Shown here: one piece after another, positions 1 through 6,399 of the stretch
Numbering within the stretch: the stretch's first letter is position 1
Layout of the letters: the number at the start of each line of letters is the position of its first letter
NCBI GenBank assembly: GCA_002441545.1
Contig: DJWL01000169.1
Coordinates: forward strand, 2,366 to 8,764
Length of the DNA stretch: 6,399 nt
DNA from: Flavobacteriaceae bacterium UBA6231
GTDB lineage: Bacteria; Bacteroidota; Bacteroidia; Flavobacteriales; Flavobacteriaceae
Direction: 5' to 3'
Program-made: the position numbers and the translations under genes
Notes under the pieces: model-generated
Databases searched by the model: none
Told to the model about the DNA's origin: nothing
The model's input: the letters and a program-made list of their open reading frames with translations, nothing else

Positions 1-924
1 ATGGATTTTTCAACCGATGCACCTGGAGCTAATGACAATGCCTCTGGATTGGCTGGAACTATTGAAGCTGCCAGAGTGCTTTCAAAATACAGTTTTGATA
101 ATAGTATTATATATGTTGGCCTTTCTGGTGAAGAACAAGGTCTTTTTGGTGGTGCTGGTTTAGCGAAATATGCCCAGGAAAAAGGTTGGGAAATCATTGG
201 TATTTTAAATAATGATATGATTGGTAATATAGAAGGAGTAGATGGGATTATTGATAACAGAACATTCAGAATTTTTTCAGAACCAGTTCCTCCAACTGAG
301 ACAGAAAGCGAAAGAGAAATGAGACGTTTTTATGGTGGAGAAGTTGATGGCATTTCTCGTCAGTTAGCTCGTTACGTTCACAAAACAGTAAAATCATATA
401 TGCCAGAAATGAACCCAATGATGGTTTATAGATTAGATCGATTTGGCCGTGGTGGTCATCATCGTCCCTTTAATGATTTAGGATTTGCAGGTATTCGAAT
501 TATGGAAGCTCATGAAAACTATAATCATCAACACCAAGATATAAGAAATGAAAATGGAATAGAATATGGAGATATCATCAAGTATGTAAATTTTGAGTAT
601 GCTAAAAAACTAACTGCTGCAAATGCCATAACTTTAGCAAGTTTAGCTTGGGCGCCTCCTTCTCCCAAAAATGTGGCCATTGGTGGCATTGTTGAAGCGT
701 CTGCTAAATTTAAATGGGATAAAGTAGATGGTGCTGCTGGTTACAAAATTTATTGGCGAGATACAACCTCTCCAACATGGGATAACAATCGTTTTGTTGG
801 TGATGTTTCAGAGTTTACACTTAATGGAATTATCATTGATAACTATTACTTTGGCATTGCTTCTGTTGGAAAAAATGGATTTGAAAGTCCAGTAGTTTTT
901 CCAAATAAAATAATAAGAAATTAA
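1..924 (+). CDS. M28-family zinc peptidase with C-terminal fibronectin-III-like domain, 5'-truncated by the window edge
   Basis: Probable extracytoplasmic metallo-aminopeptidase or carboxypeptidase of family M28, which uses two zinc ions to release terminal residues from peptides. Numbering from the first base of the window, the bridging aspartate is D12 in GANDNASG. The catalytic and metal-binding glutamates are E44-E45 in SGEEQGLFG, another metal aspartate is D72 in NNDMIG, and the last metal histidine is H176 or H178 in ENYNHQHQD. Residues about 215-305 form a fibronectin-type-III-like beta domain (motifs KFKWDKVDGAAGYKIYW and YYFGIASV). The first zinc ligand, normally in a GH-x-D motif just before this point, is absent, as are a signal peptide and the N-terminal part of the fold. 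The ATG at base 1 is therefore almost certainly internal and the gene starts upstream. The stop is TAA at 922-924. It lies 10 bp before the M1 peptidase gene, so co-transcription is likely. Family assignment is firm; exact substrate is unknown. Confidence 0.9.
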   Translation: MDFSTDAPGANDNASGLAGTIEAARVLSKYSFDNSIIYVGLSGEEQGLFGGAGLAKYAQEKGWEIIGILNNDMIGNIEGVDGIIDNRTFRIFSEPVPPTETESEREMRRFYGGEVDGISRQLARYVHKTVKSYMPEMNPMMVYRLDRFGRGGHHRPFNDLGFAGIRIMEAHENYNHQHQDIRNENGIEYGDIIKYVNFEYAKKLTAANAITLASLAWAPPSPKNVAIGGIVEASAKFKWDKVDGAAGYKIYWRDTTSPTWDNNRFVGDVSEFTLNGIIIDNYYFGIASVGKNGFESPVVFPNKIIRN

Positions 925-934
925 AATACATGTT

Positions 935-2584
935 ATGCTTAAACAATTAACAACTCTAGCAATTTTAACTTTATTAGGAAATACTTTCCTCCAAGCACAA
1001 GGCCTGTTAACCGAAAAAAATAATTTTACACATCAAGATACTTTAAGAGGAAGCATTACACCAGAACGCGCTTGGTGGGATGTAACTTATTACCATTTAA
1101 ACATAAAAGTTGAACCTGATAAAAAATTCATTTCCGGAAGTAACACCATTCAATATAAAGTGATCGATACTCCAAAAGATTTACAAATTGATTTACAACC
1201 TCCATTAAAAATCACAAAAGTCGTACAGGACGGGGAAGAGTTAAATGTGGTTGATGACAGTAATGCTCATTTTATCAAACTGAATAGTGTTCAAAATATT
1301 GGGAATATTAAAACTCTTGAAGTTTTTTATGAAGGCAACCCAAAAGAAGCTGTTAGAGCTCCTTGGGACGGTGGTTTTTCTTGGAAAAAAGATTCTAATG
1401 GCAATGATTTTGTCGCAACATCATGTCAAGGATTAGGAGCGAGTGTTTGGTGGCCAAATAAAGACCATATGTATGACGAAGTAGATAGCATACTTATTAG
1501 CATTGACACTCCAAAAGGTCTTATGGATGTTTCAAATGGCAAGTTAAGAAGTATTGAACAATACGGTGACAACAAAATATACAGCTGGGTAGTAAAAAAT
1601 CCCATAAATAATTATGGTGTCAATGTAAATATTGGTGATTATGTCCATTTTTCAGAAGTATTTGATGGAGAAAATGGGAATTTAGATATGGATTATTATG
1701 TTTTAAGAGATAACCTAGAAAAAGCTCAAGAACACTTTAAGGATGCACCAAAAATGATGAAAGCCTTTGAACATTGGTTTGGCCCGTATCCATTTTATAA
1801 AGATGGCTATAAGTTAGTAGAAGTGCCTTATTTAGGCATGGAGCACCAAAGTTCAGTTACTTATGGTAACCAATACATGAATGGCTATTTAGGGCATGAT
1901 TTATCAGGTACTGGCTGGGGATTAAAATTTGATTTTATCATTATTCACGAGTCAGGTCATGAGTGGTTTGCCAATAATATAACCTATAAAGATATTGCAG
2001 ATATGTGGATTCATGAAGGATTTACTGCTTATTCAGAAAACCTTTTTATAGACTACTATTATGGAAAAGAAGCTTCAGCTGATTATGTGATTGGAACAAG
2101 ATTAAATATTCAAAATGATCGACCCATTATTGGACAGTATGATGTAAATAATGAAGGCTCTGGTGATATGTATTACAAAGGAGCCAATATGTTGCACACC
2201 TTAAGACAGCTTATTGAAAATGACGATAAATGGCGTCAAATTTTACGGGGTCTTAACCGAACCTTTTACCATCAAACTGTTACAACACAACAAATTGAAA
2301 ATTATTTAAGTGCAGAAACTGGTATTGATTTGACTGAATTTTTTAATCAATATTTAAGAACCACTGAAATTCCTACTTTAGAATATAAAATTGAAAACAA
2401 AGAACTAAAATATCACTGGACTCATATAGTAGACAAATTTGATATGCCGGTTCAAGTAACCATTAACGATAAAGAGCAATGGATATTTCCAACTTCAGAA
2501 TGGAAAGCTATGCCTACAGAATCTAATAAAACCGTTTTAAAGGTTGACAAGGATTTTTACGTTTATGTAACAAGATATAAGTGA
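935..2584 (+). CDS. Secreted M1-family zinc aminopeptidase
   Basis: Zinc-dependent aminopeptidase of the M1 (gluzincin) family, cleaving N-terminal residues from peptides, probably in the periplasm or at the cell surface. The N-terminus has a short basic start and a hydrophobic stretch ending LQAQG, a signal peptide likely cut near residue 21. Residues about 45-250 form the N-terminal beta domain. The catalytic domain shows the exopeptidase motif as GMEHQ (301-305, where classical members have GxMEN, so H304 replaces Asn). The zinc motif HESGH is at 338-342 and the third ligand is E361 in WIHEGF, 18 residues later as expected. Y413 in YYKG aligns with the transition-state tyrosine of LTA4 hydrolase. 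At 549 residues it lacks the long C-terminal helical domain of mammalian-type M1 enzymes. The ATG at 935 follows the M28 stop by 10 bp; an out-of-frame ATG at 930 is ignored. The last 4 bases overlap the next gene. All catalytic residues are present, so it should be active. Confidence 0.95.
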   Translation: MLKQLTTLAILTLLGNTFLQAQGLLTEKNNFTHQDTLRGSITPERAWWDVTYYHLNIKVEPDKKFISGSNTIQYKVIDTPKDLQIDLQPPLKITKVVQDGEELNVVDDSNAHFIKLNSVQNIGNIKTLEVFYEGNPKEAVRAPWDGGFSWKKDSNGNDFVATSCQGLGASVWWPNKDHMYDEVDSILISIDTPKGLMDVSNGKLRSIEQYGDNKIYSWVVKNPINNYGVNVNIGDYVHFSEVFDGENGNLDMDYYVLRDNLEKAQEHFKDAPKMMKAFEHWFGPYPFYKDGYKLVEVPYLGMEHQSSVTYGNQYMNGYLGHDLSGTGWGLKFDFIIIHESGHEWFANNITYKDIADMWIHEGFTAYSENLFIDYYYGKEASADYVIGTRLNIQNDRPIIGQYDVNNEGSGDMYYKGANMLHTLRQLIENDDKWRQILRGLNRTFYHQTVTTQQIENYLSAETGIDLTEFFNQYLRTTEIPTLEYKIENKELKYHWTHIVDKFDMPVQVTINDKEQWIFPTSEWKAMPTESNKTVLKVDKDFYVYVTRYK

Positions 2585-3159
2585 TAGAAAAAAATTCAGA
2601 ACTATATTTTAAAAGTGATGATGAATGGCGAAAATGGCTGCATGATAATCATGCTTCATCAAAAGGCATTCATTTAATATTTTATAAAGTTGACCATGAA
2701 AACGATAGCATGCGATGGGAAGAGGCTGTAAAAGTTGCCTTGTGTTATGGTTGGATCGATTCTACAGTTAAAAGTTTAGGCGATGGGAAACGAAGGCAAT
2801 ATTTTACTCCGAGAAACAATAAAAGTGTTTGGAGCGCACTAAACAAAAAATATATTGAAGAATTAACAGAATTAGATTTAATGCATGCTGCAGGTTTAGA
2901 GAAAATTGAAATAGCTAAACAAAACGGTAGTTGGACTGAGCTAGATGATGTTGAAAATGGCATTATCCCAAATGATTTACAAAGTGAATTCGATAAAAAT
3001 CCAATAGCTTATACCAACTATCAAAACTTTGCTCCTTCCTACAGAAAAAGTTATCTGTATTGGTTAAATCAGGCCAAGAGAGAAACTACAAGACAAAAAC
3101 GTATCACCGAAATTATCCAACTATGCACAAATAACATTAAAAGTCGTGGTGATTGGTAA
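2581..3159 (+). CDS. YdeI/OmpD-associated (OmdA) family protein
   Basis: Cytoplasmic protein of the YdeI/OmdA family (COG4430-like), 192 residues, near the usual length. The conserved core is visible: EAVKVALCYGWIDS at 48-61, then QYFTPRNNKSVWS at 73-85, and the C-terminal block with SYLYWLNQAKRETTRQKRI at about residues 157-175, the OmdA signature. No signal peptide or membrane segment is seen. The biochemical function of the family is not established; names such as 'bacteriocin-protection protein' come from genetic association in enterobacteria and should not be taken as a function here. The start is GTG at 2581: a TAA lies directly upstream in frame (2578-2580) and the next in-frame ATG is at residue 44, inside the domain, so GTG is the only sensible start. 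GTG overlaps the TGA of the M1 gene (GTGA), suggesting translational coupling. The stop at 3157-3159 touches the stop of the convergent regulator gene. Confidence 0.88.
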   Translation: MIEKNSELYFKSDDEWRKWLHDNHASSKGIHLIFYKVDHENDSMRWEEAVKVALCYGWIDSTVKSLGDGKRRQYFTPRNNKSVWSALNKKYIEELTELDLMHAAGLEKIEIAKQNGSWTELDDVENGIIPNDLQSEFDKNPIAYTNYQNFAPSYRKSYLYWLNQAKRETTRQKRITEIIQLCTNNIKSRGDW

Positions 3160-3837
3160 TCATTCAACTCGCTTTAAACCTTCCAAATCAATTATCTTAA
3201 TTTGTTTACCAATGGTAGTTATGAGGTCTTCTTTTTTAAATTGAGAAAGTACTCTAATGGTAGATTCTGTTGCCGTTCCAATAATATTGGCAAAATCTTC
3301 TCTTGACAACAATACACTTAAAGTTCCATCTGATTTTGTACCAAAACTGTCATTAATATAAATTAGGGTTTCTGCTAAACGCTGTCTAACAGATTTTTGG
3401 GCCATATTTACAATAATGTCATCAGCTTCTTTTAAATCGTGAGCCATCTCTTTTAACAAATCAAAAGTAAAGTTTGTGTTTTTTTGAAGGTCATTAATAA
3501 TTTCAGACTTAGGAAGAAAACATAGTTCCATATCGTTTAACGCTATAGCGCTTAAGTTAACACTTTCATCACTTACTAAAGAACGTTGTCCAATTAGTTC
3601 CCCTTTAACAACCAATTTTATAATTTGATCTTTTCCGTTTGAACTCAACTTTGTTAGTTTGCAAATACCTTCTCTTACACAATAAATTCCTTTTAATATA
3701 TCGCCTTCTTCAAAAATAATTTCTCCTTTTTTTACAATCCTTGATGTTTTACAATTAGAAATCCTCACTAACTCGTCATTAGTCAATGTCTTAAGAGAAT
3801 TAAATTCTTTTATAATACATTGTTCACATTTGCCCAT
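3160..3837 (-). CDS. Crp/Fnr-family transcriptional regulator, probably oxygen- or redox-responsive
   Basis: DNA-binding regulator of 225 residues. Residues about 20-120 form the cyclic-nucleotide-binding-like beta-roll (KKGEIIFEEGD, GELIGQRSL). Residues about 125-160 are the long dimerisation helix, and 175-207 the winged helix-turn-helix (SREDFANIIGTATESTIRVLSQF). In the recognition helix E191 and R195 match the FNR E209/R213 and CRP E181/R185 positions that read the TGA half-site. Cysteines are at 4, 7, 29, 53, 59 and 106. Aligned without gaps to E. coli FNR as I recall it (offset 16), C4, C7 and C106 fall on ligands C20, C23 and C122, but N13 falls on C29, so a cluster is possible but not assured. 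It is divergent from ccoI, and an Fnr-type box in the shared intergenic region fits local regulation of copper supply to cbb3 oxidase, possibly with autoregulation. ATG at 3837 is chosen because the family-typical MxKCxxC start follows it directly. Fnr rather than CRP type is an inference from the cysteines and the context. Confidence 0.92.
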   Translation of the reverse strand: MGKCEQCIIKEFNSLKTLTNDELVRISNCKTSRIVKKGEIIFEEGDILKGIYCVREGICKLTKLSSNGKDQIIKLVVKGELIGQRSLVSDESVNLSAIALNDMELCFLPKSEIINDLQKNTNFTFDLLKEMAHDLKEADDIIVNMAQKSVRQRLAETLIYINDSFGTKSDGTLSVLLSREDFANIIGTATESTIRVLSQFKKEDLITTIGKQIKIIDLEGLKRVE

Positions 3838-3889
3838 AGTTGTAACAGTAAATTAAAGAACTGTAAAATTAAGCAAAACACAACAAATA

Positions 3890-3908
3890 TCATATTTTTA
3901 AAATATGA
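3890..3908. repeat. Perfect 9-bp inverted repeat in the fnr-ccoI intergenic region
   Basis: TCATATTTT, one central T, then AAAATATGA: both arms are perfectly complementary. The right arm ends in the same TGA that begins the Fnr-like box at 3905-3918, so the two palindromes overlap by four bases. It could be a second operator, or a by-product of AT-rich sequence. It is unlikely to be a terminator, having an AT-only stem and a one-base loop. Confidence 0.5.
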
Positions 3909-3918
3909 CATATATCAT
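3905..3918. promoter_or_regulatory. Predicted Fnr-type operator upstream of ccoI
   Basis: ATGACATATATCAT is a 14-bp near-palindrome with one mismatched pair. Its core is TGA-N6-TCA, the spacing of the FNR (TTGAT-N4-ATCAA) and CRP sites. It lies between the divergent Fnr-family gene and ccoI, 58 bp before the ccoI start and 67 bp before the regulator's start. Its centre (3911.5) is about 41-43 bp upstream of the start point implied by the -7-like element at 3941, a class-II activator position. A close copy occurs at 6356-6369. Binding by the adjacent regulator is inferred. Confidence 0.68.
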
Positions 3919-3940
3919 GTTTTGTTTTTTGTATATTTAA

Positions 3941-3948
3941 AATCTTTG
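3941..3948 (+). promoter_or_regulatory. Candidate -7 promoter element for ccoI
   Basis: AATCTTTG matches seven of eight positions of the Bacteroidetes -7 consensus TAnnTTTG, with A in place of the first T. It begins 22 bp after the Fnr-like box. No convincing -33 TTTG lies at normal spacing (the nearest, at 3921-3924, leaves only 16 bp), which fits an activator-dependent promoter. The predicted transcript would begin near 3953 and leave a leader of only about 20-25 bases before the ccoI start. Confidence 0.42.
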
Positions 3949-3961
3949 CAAAAGGTATATA

Positions 3962-3973
3962 ATGAGCAAATAA
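3962..3973 (+). other. Three-codon mini-ORF just before ccoI
   Basis: ATG AGC AAA TAA lies in the same frame as ccoI and ends 3 bases before its ATG. AAAAGG at 3950-3955 sits 6 bases before this mini-ORF, better placed for it than for the ccoI ATG, which is 21 bases away. Because TAA closes the frame, ccoI cannot start here. It may be chance, or a short leader influencing initiation by termination-reinitiation. If transcription starts near 3953 the AAAAGG would be partly lost. Confidence 0.25.
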
Positions 3974-3976
3974 TTT

Positions 3977-6352
3977 ATGGAACATCATACATGTTTCCAC
4001 TGTGGTTTAGACACAAAAGATTCTGAAATAACATTTGATGATAAGTCATTCTGCTGTAATGGTTGCAAAACCGTTTACGAAATTTTTTCTACCAATGATT
4101 TAACTTGTTATTATGATTTACAACAAGCGCCTGGTACTACTCCCAAAGAAATAGAAGGCAAATATAACTTCTTAGAAAACAATAAAATTATAGACAAATT
4201 ATTGGAGTTTAATGATGGTAAAACACAAATAGTTACTTTATACATCCCACATATTCATTGTAGCTCTTGCATTTGGATTTTAGAAAATTTAAATAAACTA
4301 CATCCATCAATTAGTTCTTCTATTGTGAATTTTGGAAAAAAGAATGTTAGAATAACTTATAATCCTGAAATACTTTCACTAAAAGATTTAGTCATTTTAT
4401 TAAACAGTATAGGTTACGAACCTTATATAAGTTTGGATGATTATAGTACAAGCAAAAAAAATATTGATAGGTCTTTAATATACAAATTAGGCTTTGCAGG
4501 TTTTGCTTTTGGGAATGTTATGTTTTTATCATTCCCTGAATATTTTGAAGTTAACGAATTTTGGTTAGAACAATACAAACCATTATTTAGATGGCTAATG
4601 TTTGCGTATTCAATTCCTGTGGTTTTCTATTCTGCTCAAGAATATTTTATTTCAGCATATAAAGGATTACGTTCAAAAATTTTAAATATAGATGTACCTA
4701 TTGCTTTAGGCGTTTTGGTTTTATTTATAAGAAGTACTGTTGAAATTATTTTCAATTACGGTCCTGGCTTTTTCGATAGTCTTACAGGACTCATATTCTT
4801 TTTATTGTTAGGAAAATTTTTTCAACAAAAAACCTATTCGTTTTTATCATTTGAACGCGACTACAAATCATATTTCCCAATAGGAATTACAAAAATACTG
4901 ACTGATGGAAAAGAAGAATCCATTCAAGTTTATGATATTGAAAAAGGAGACCGATTATTAATAAGAAATGAAGAATTAATACCAGTTGACTGCATCTTGA
5001 TTAAAGGAAATGCAAGGATAGATTACAGTTTTGTTACTGGAGAATCAAAAAATGTATCAAAAAGTTCTGGAGACAAACTGTTTGCTGGTGGGAAACAGCT
5101 CGATGGAAGTATTGAGGTGGATGTGCTAAAATCTGTAGAACAAAGCTACTTAACACAGCTTTGGAGTAATGATGTGTTTAAAACCGATAAAGAAGCATCT
5201 TTTACTTCAATAACCAATAAGATAAGTAAACATTTCACTATAGCCATTTTATCAATAGCACTCATATCAACTGCATATTGGCTTTTTATAGATACAAGTA
5301 AAGCTTTAAATGTATTTACTGCTATATTAATTATTGCATGTCCCTGTGCATTGGCACTTTCAGCTCCTTTTACTTTCGGAAATATTTTGCGTATTTTAGG
5401 AATGAAAAAGTTCTATTTAAAAAATGCAAGTGTTATTGAACAGTTAGCCAAAATCGACACCATTATTTTTGACAAAACAGGCACCATAACGGCCAATAAA
5501 GATACTACCATAAATTATGAAGGTGATGAGCTTTCTTTACAAGAAGAATCTCTTTTAAGAAGTACTTTAAGAGGGTCGAACCATCCATTAAGCAGGGCCT
5601 TATACAAATTATTGAATGATAATGACATTGTTACTTTAGATACGTATCAGGAATTTTTAGGCAAAGGAATTGAAGGTCAATACAAAGAAACCAAAATTAA
5701 GGTTGGCTCTGCACCTTTTGTGGGTTTTGCTTCAGAAACAGCAACATTAAACACTAGTGTACATATAAGTACAAACAATACATACAAAGGAAAATTCACT
5801 TTTTATAATGCTTATAGAAAAGGGTTATCTCAACTTTTTAACAAACTAAAAAAGCACTATGATTTAGTGATTCTTTCTGGAGATAATGAAGGAGAAAAAG
5901 AAAACTTAACAAAACTTCTTCCCGCAAAAGTAAAATTGTTATTTAATCAAAAACCAGAAGATAAGTTAGAATACATTAAATATCATCAAAGCGAAGGAGC
6001 TAATGTATTAATGATTGGCGACGGATTAAATGATGCCGGTGCCTTGGCACAAAGCAATGTAGGGATTGTAATTTCAGAAAATGTAAATGTTTTTTTTCCA
6101 GCTTGTGATGCTATTTTAGATGCTTCAAAATTTAACCAATTACATCAGTATATAAAAATTACAAAAACATCACTAAAAATCATTAAATGGAGTTTTTTAT
6201 TATCATTTATATATAATATAATTGGGTTGTATTTTGCAATAACAGGACAATTATCTCCTGTATTTGCAGCTATATTAATGCCACTAAGTTCAATTAGTGT
6301 GGTTGGGTTCACAACCCTAGCTACTAATTTGGCAGGAAGAAAACTAAAATAA
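3977..6352 (+). CDS. ccoI: CcoI/FixI-type copper-translocating P1B ATPase for cbb3 oxidase assembly
   Basis: Inner-membrane copper(I) pump that, in the CcoI/FixI family, supplies copper needed to mature the CcoN subunit of cbb3 cytochrome oxidase. The N-terminus carries the cysteine-rich metal-binding region typical of this subgroup: C6-x2-C9 and C26-C27-x2-C30. A heavy-metal-associated domain follows, with C95-SS-C98. Eight membrane segments can be placed at about 170-190, 205-225, 238-258, 265-285, 415-437, 442-465, 735-755 and 760-785. Catalytic motifs are complete: TGES 354-357, CPC 455-457, phosphorylated D499 in DKTGT, H536-P537, and GDGLND 681-686. Copper-selectivity residues are also present (Y746-N747 in segment 7 and M768-PLSS in segment 8). 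Length, 791 residues, is normal for the Bacteroidetes form. ATG at 3977 puts the CxxC motif at the expected place, and a TAA six bases upstream rules out an earlier start in frame. Position beside an Fnr-like regulator supports CcoI over a detoxifying CopA exporter, although cco structural genes are not visible here. Confidence 0.93.
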   Translation: MEHHTCFHCGLDTKDSEITFDDKSFCCNGCKTVYEIFSTNDLTCYYDLQQAPGTTPKEIEGKYNFLENNKIIDKLLEFNDGKTQIVTLYIPHIHCSSCIWILENLNKLHPSISSSIVNFGKKNVRITYNPEILSLKDLVILLNSIGYEPYISLDDYSTSKKNIDRSLIYKLGFAGFAFGNVMFLSFPEYFEVNEFWLEQYKPLFRWLMFAYSIPVVFYSAQEYFISAYKGLRSKILNIDVPIALGVLVLFIRSTVEIIFNYGPGFFDSLTGLIFFLLLGKFFQQKTYSFLSFERDYKSYFPIGITKILTDGKEESIQVYDIEKGDRLLIRNEELIPVDCILIKGNARIDYSFVTGESKNVSKSSGDKLFAGGKQLDGSIEVDVLKSVEQSYLTQLWSNDVFKTDKEASFTSITNKISKHFTIAILSIALISTAYWLFIDTSKALNVFTAILIIACPCALALSAPFTFGNILRILGMKKFYLKNASVIEQLAKIDTIIFDKTGTITANKDTTINYEGDELSLQEESLLRSTLRGSNHPLSRALYKLLNDNDIVTLDTYQEFLGKGIEGQYKETKIKVGSAPFVGFASETATLNTSVHISTNNTYKGKFTFYNAYRKGLSQLFNKLKKHYDLVILSGDNEGEKENLTKLLPAKVKLLFNQKPEDKLEYIKYHQSEGANVLMIGDGLNDAGALAQSNVGIVISENVNVFFPACDAILDASKFNQLHQYIKITKTSLKIIKWSFLLSFIYNIIGLYFAITGQLSPVFAAILMPLSSISVVGFTTLATNLAGRKLK

Positions 6353-6355
6353 AAC

Positions 6356-6369
6356 ATGATATATATCAT
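6356..6369. promoter_or_regulatory. Predicted Fnr-type operator downstream of ccoI, serving the next gene
   Basis: ATGATATATATCAT is a perfect 14-bp palindrome with a TGA-N6-TCA core, three bases after the ccoI stop. With flanks, bases 6351-6372 match 3900-3921 at 19 of 22 positions. A -7-like element follows at the same 22-bp spacing as in the ccoI promoter. This suggests a separate Fnr-controlled promoter for the next plus-strand gene, expected to be a cbb3 assembly or structural gene. A weak stem from this palindrome acting as a terminator is the alternative, but the stem has no G+C-rich part and no loop. Confidence 0.65.
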
Positions 6370-6391
6370 TTTATTAGATAAACCTTGAAAG

Positions 6392-6399
6392 TATTTTTA
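6392..6399 (+). promoter_or_regulatory. Candidate -7 promoter element for the gene beyond the right edge
   Basis: TATTTTTA matches seven of eight positions of TAnnTTTG, with A in place of the final G, and starts 22 bp after the palindrome at 6356-6369. AT-rich sequence gives such matches readily, so support comes mainly from the spacing shared with the ccoI promoter. The window ends here, and no start codon of a credible gene is visible in 6353-6399. Confidence 0.35.

Noticed and set aside
1..3. ATG at base 1 as the true start of the M28 peptidase
   Set aside because: The first zinc-ligand histidine, the N-terminal fold and a signal peptide are missing, so the ATG is internal to a gene that starts outside the window.
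2745..2963. Minus-strand open frame of 72 codons
   Set aside because: It lies wholly inside the YdeI-like gene, antisense to its conserved core; the serine/leucine-rich peptide looks like a shadow.
3820..4026. Plus-strand open frame of 68 codons spanning the fnr-ccoI intergenic region
   Set aside because: It overlaps the 5' ends of both well-supported genes and the regulatory palindromes, and the predicted peptide is low-complexity with no recognisable domain.
6090..6097. Run of eight T in ccoI as a slippage or frameshift site
   Set aside because: The frame continues correctly through the run with conserved downstream helices, and such runs are common in AT-rich genes.
6305..6317. Small hairpin GGGTT-CAC-AACCC, considered as a terminator
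   Set aside because: It lies inside ccoI, about 33 bases before the stop, encodes conserved C-terminal residues and has no T tract after it.
6145..6369. Minus-strand open frame of 74 codons
   Set aside because: It is antisense to the last membrane segments of ccoI, so its hydrophobic composition is explained by the opposite strand.
6356..6388. ATG-initiated 10-codon frame after ccoI, considered as the start of ccoS
   Set aside because: It ends at TGA after 10 codons, and the ATG is part of the palindrome interpreted as an operator.
1..6399. Search for CRISPR arrays, insertion sequences, tRNA/rRNA genes, toxin-antitoxin or defence genes
   Set aside because: No spaced direct repeats, transposase motifs, tRNA-like cloverleaf or defence-domain signatures were seen; nearly all sequence is accounted for by five conventional genes.

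Overview
The window looks like chromosomal DNA of a low-GC member of the Bacteroidota, most likely a flavobacterium. The evidence is AT-rich coding sequence, tightly packed genes with little Shine-Dalgarno signal, Bacteroidetes-type -7 promoter elements (TAnnTTTG-like), and the gene order Crp/Fnr regulator divergent from a CcoI/FixI-type copper ATPase, which is familiar from flavobacterial cbb3 oxidase loci. Genus cannot be told from this sequence.

Left part (1-3159, plus strand): a compact three-gene run. It starts with the 3' portion of an M28-family zinc peptidase carrying a C-terminal fibronectin-III-like domain. After 10 bp comes a complete secreted M1-family aminopeptidase, and this overlaps by 4 bp (GTGA) a YdeI/OmpD-associated (OmdA) family gene with a forced GTG start. 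The two peptidases probably act outside the cytoplasm in peptide breakdown; the role of the third gene is unknown.

Right part (3160-6399): a Crp/Fnr-family regulator on the minus strand, whose stop codon abuts the stop of the YdeI-like gene with no base between them. A 139-bp divergent intergenic region follows, then a complete CcoI-type copper P1B ATPase on the plus strand. The last 47 bases hold an intergenic start. The cbb3 oxidase structural and assembly genes (ccoS, ccoN/O, ccoP, ccoG) would be expected just past the right edge, but they are not in the window.

Most notable: two nearly identical Fnr-type palindromes (TGA-N6-TCA core) lie upstream and immediately downstream of ccoI. Each is followed, after exactly the same 22-bp spacing, by a -7-like promoter element. 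This suggests that the neighbouring Fnr-type protein activates both ccoI and the next gene from class-II-like positions. I see no RNA genes, mobile elements, CRISPR arrays or evidence of a wholly new system; the regulatory architecture is the part most worth checking.
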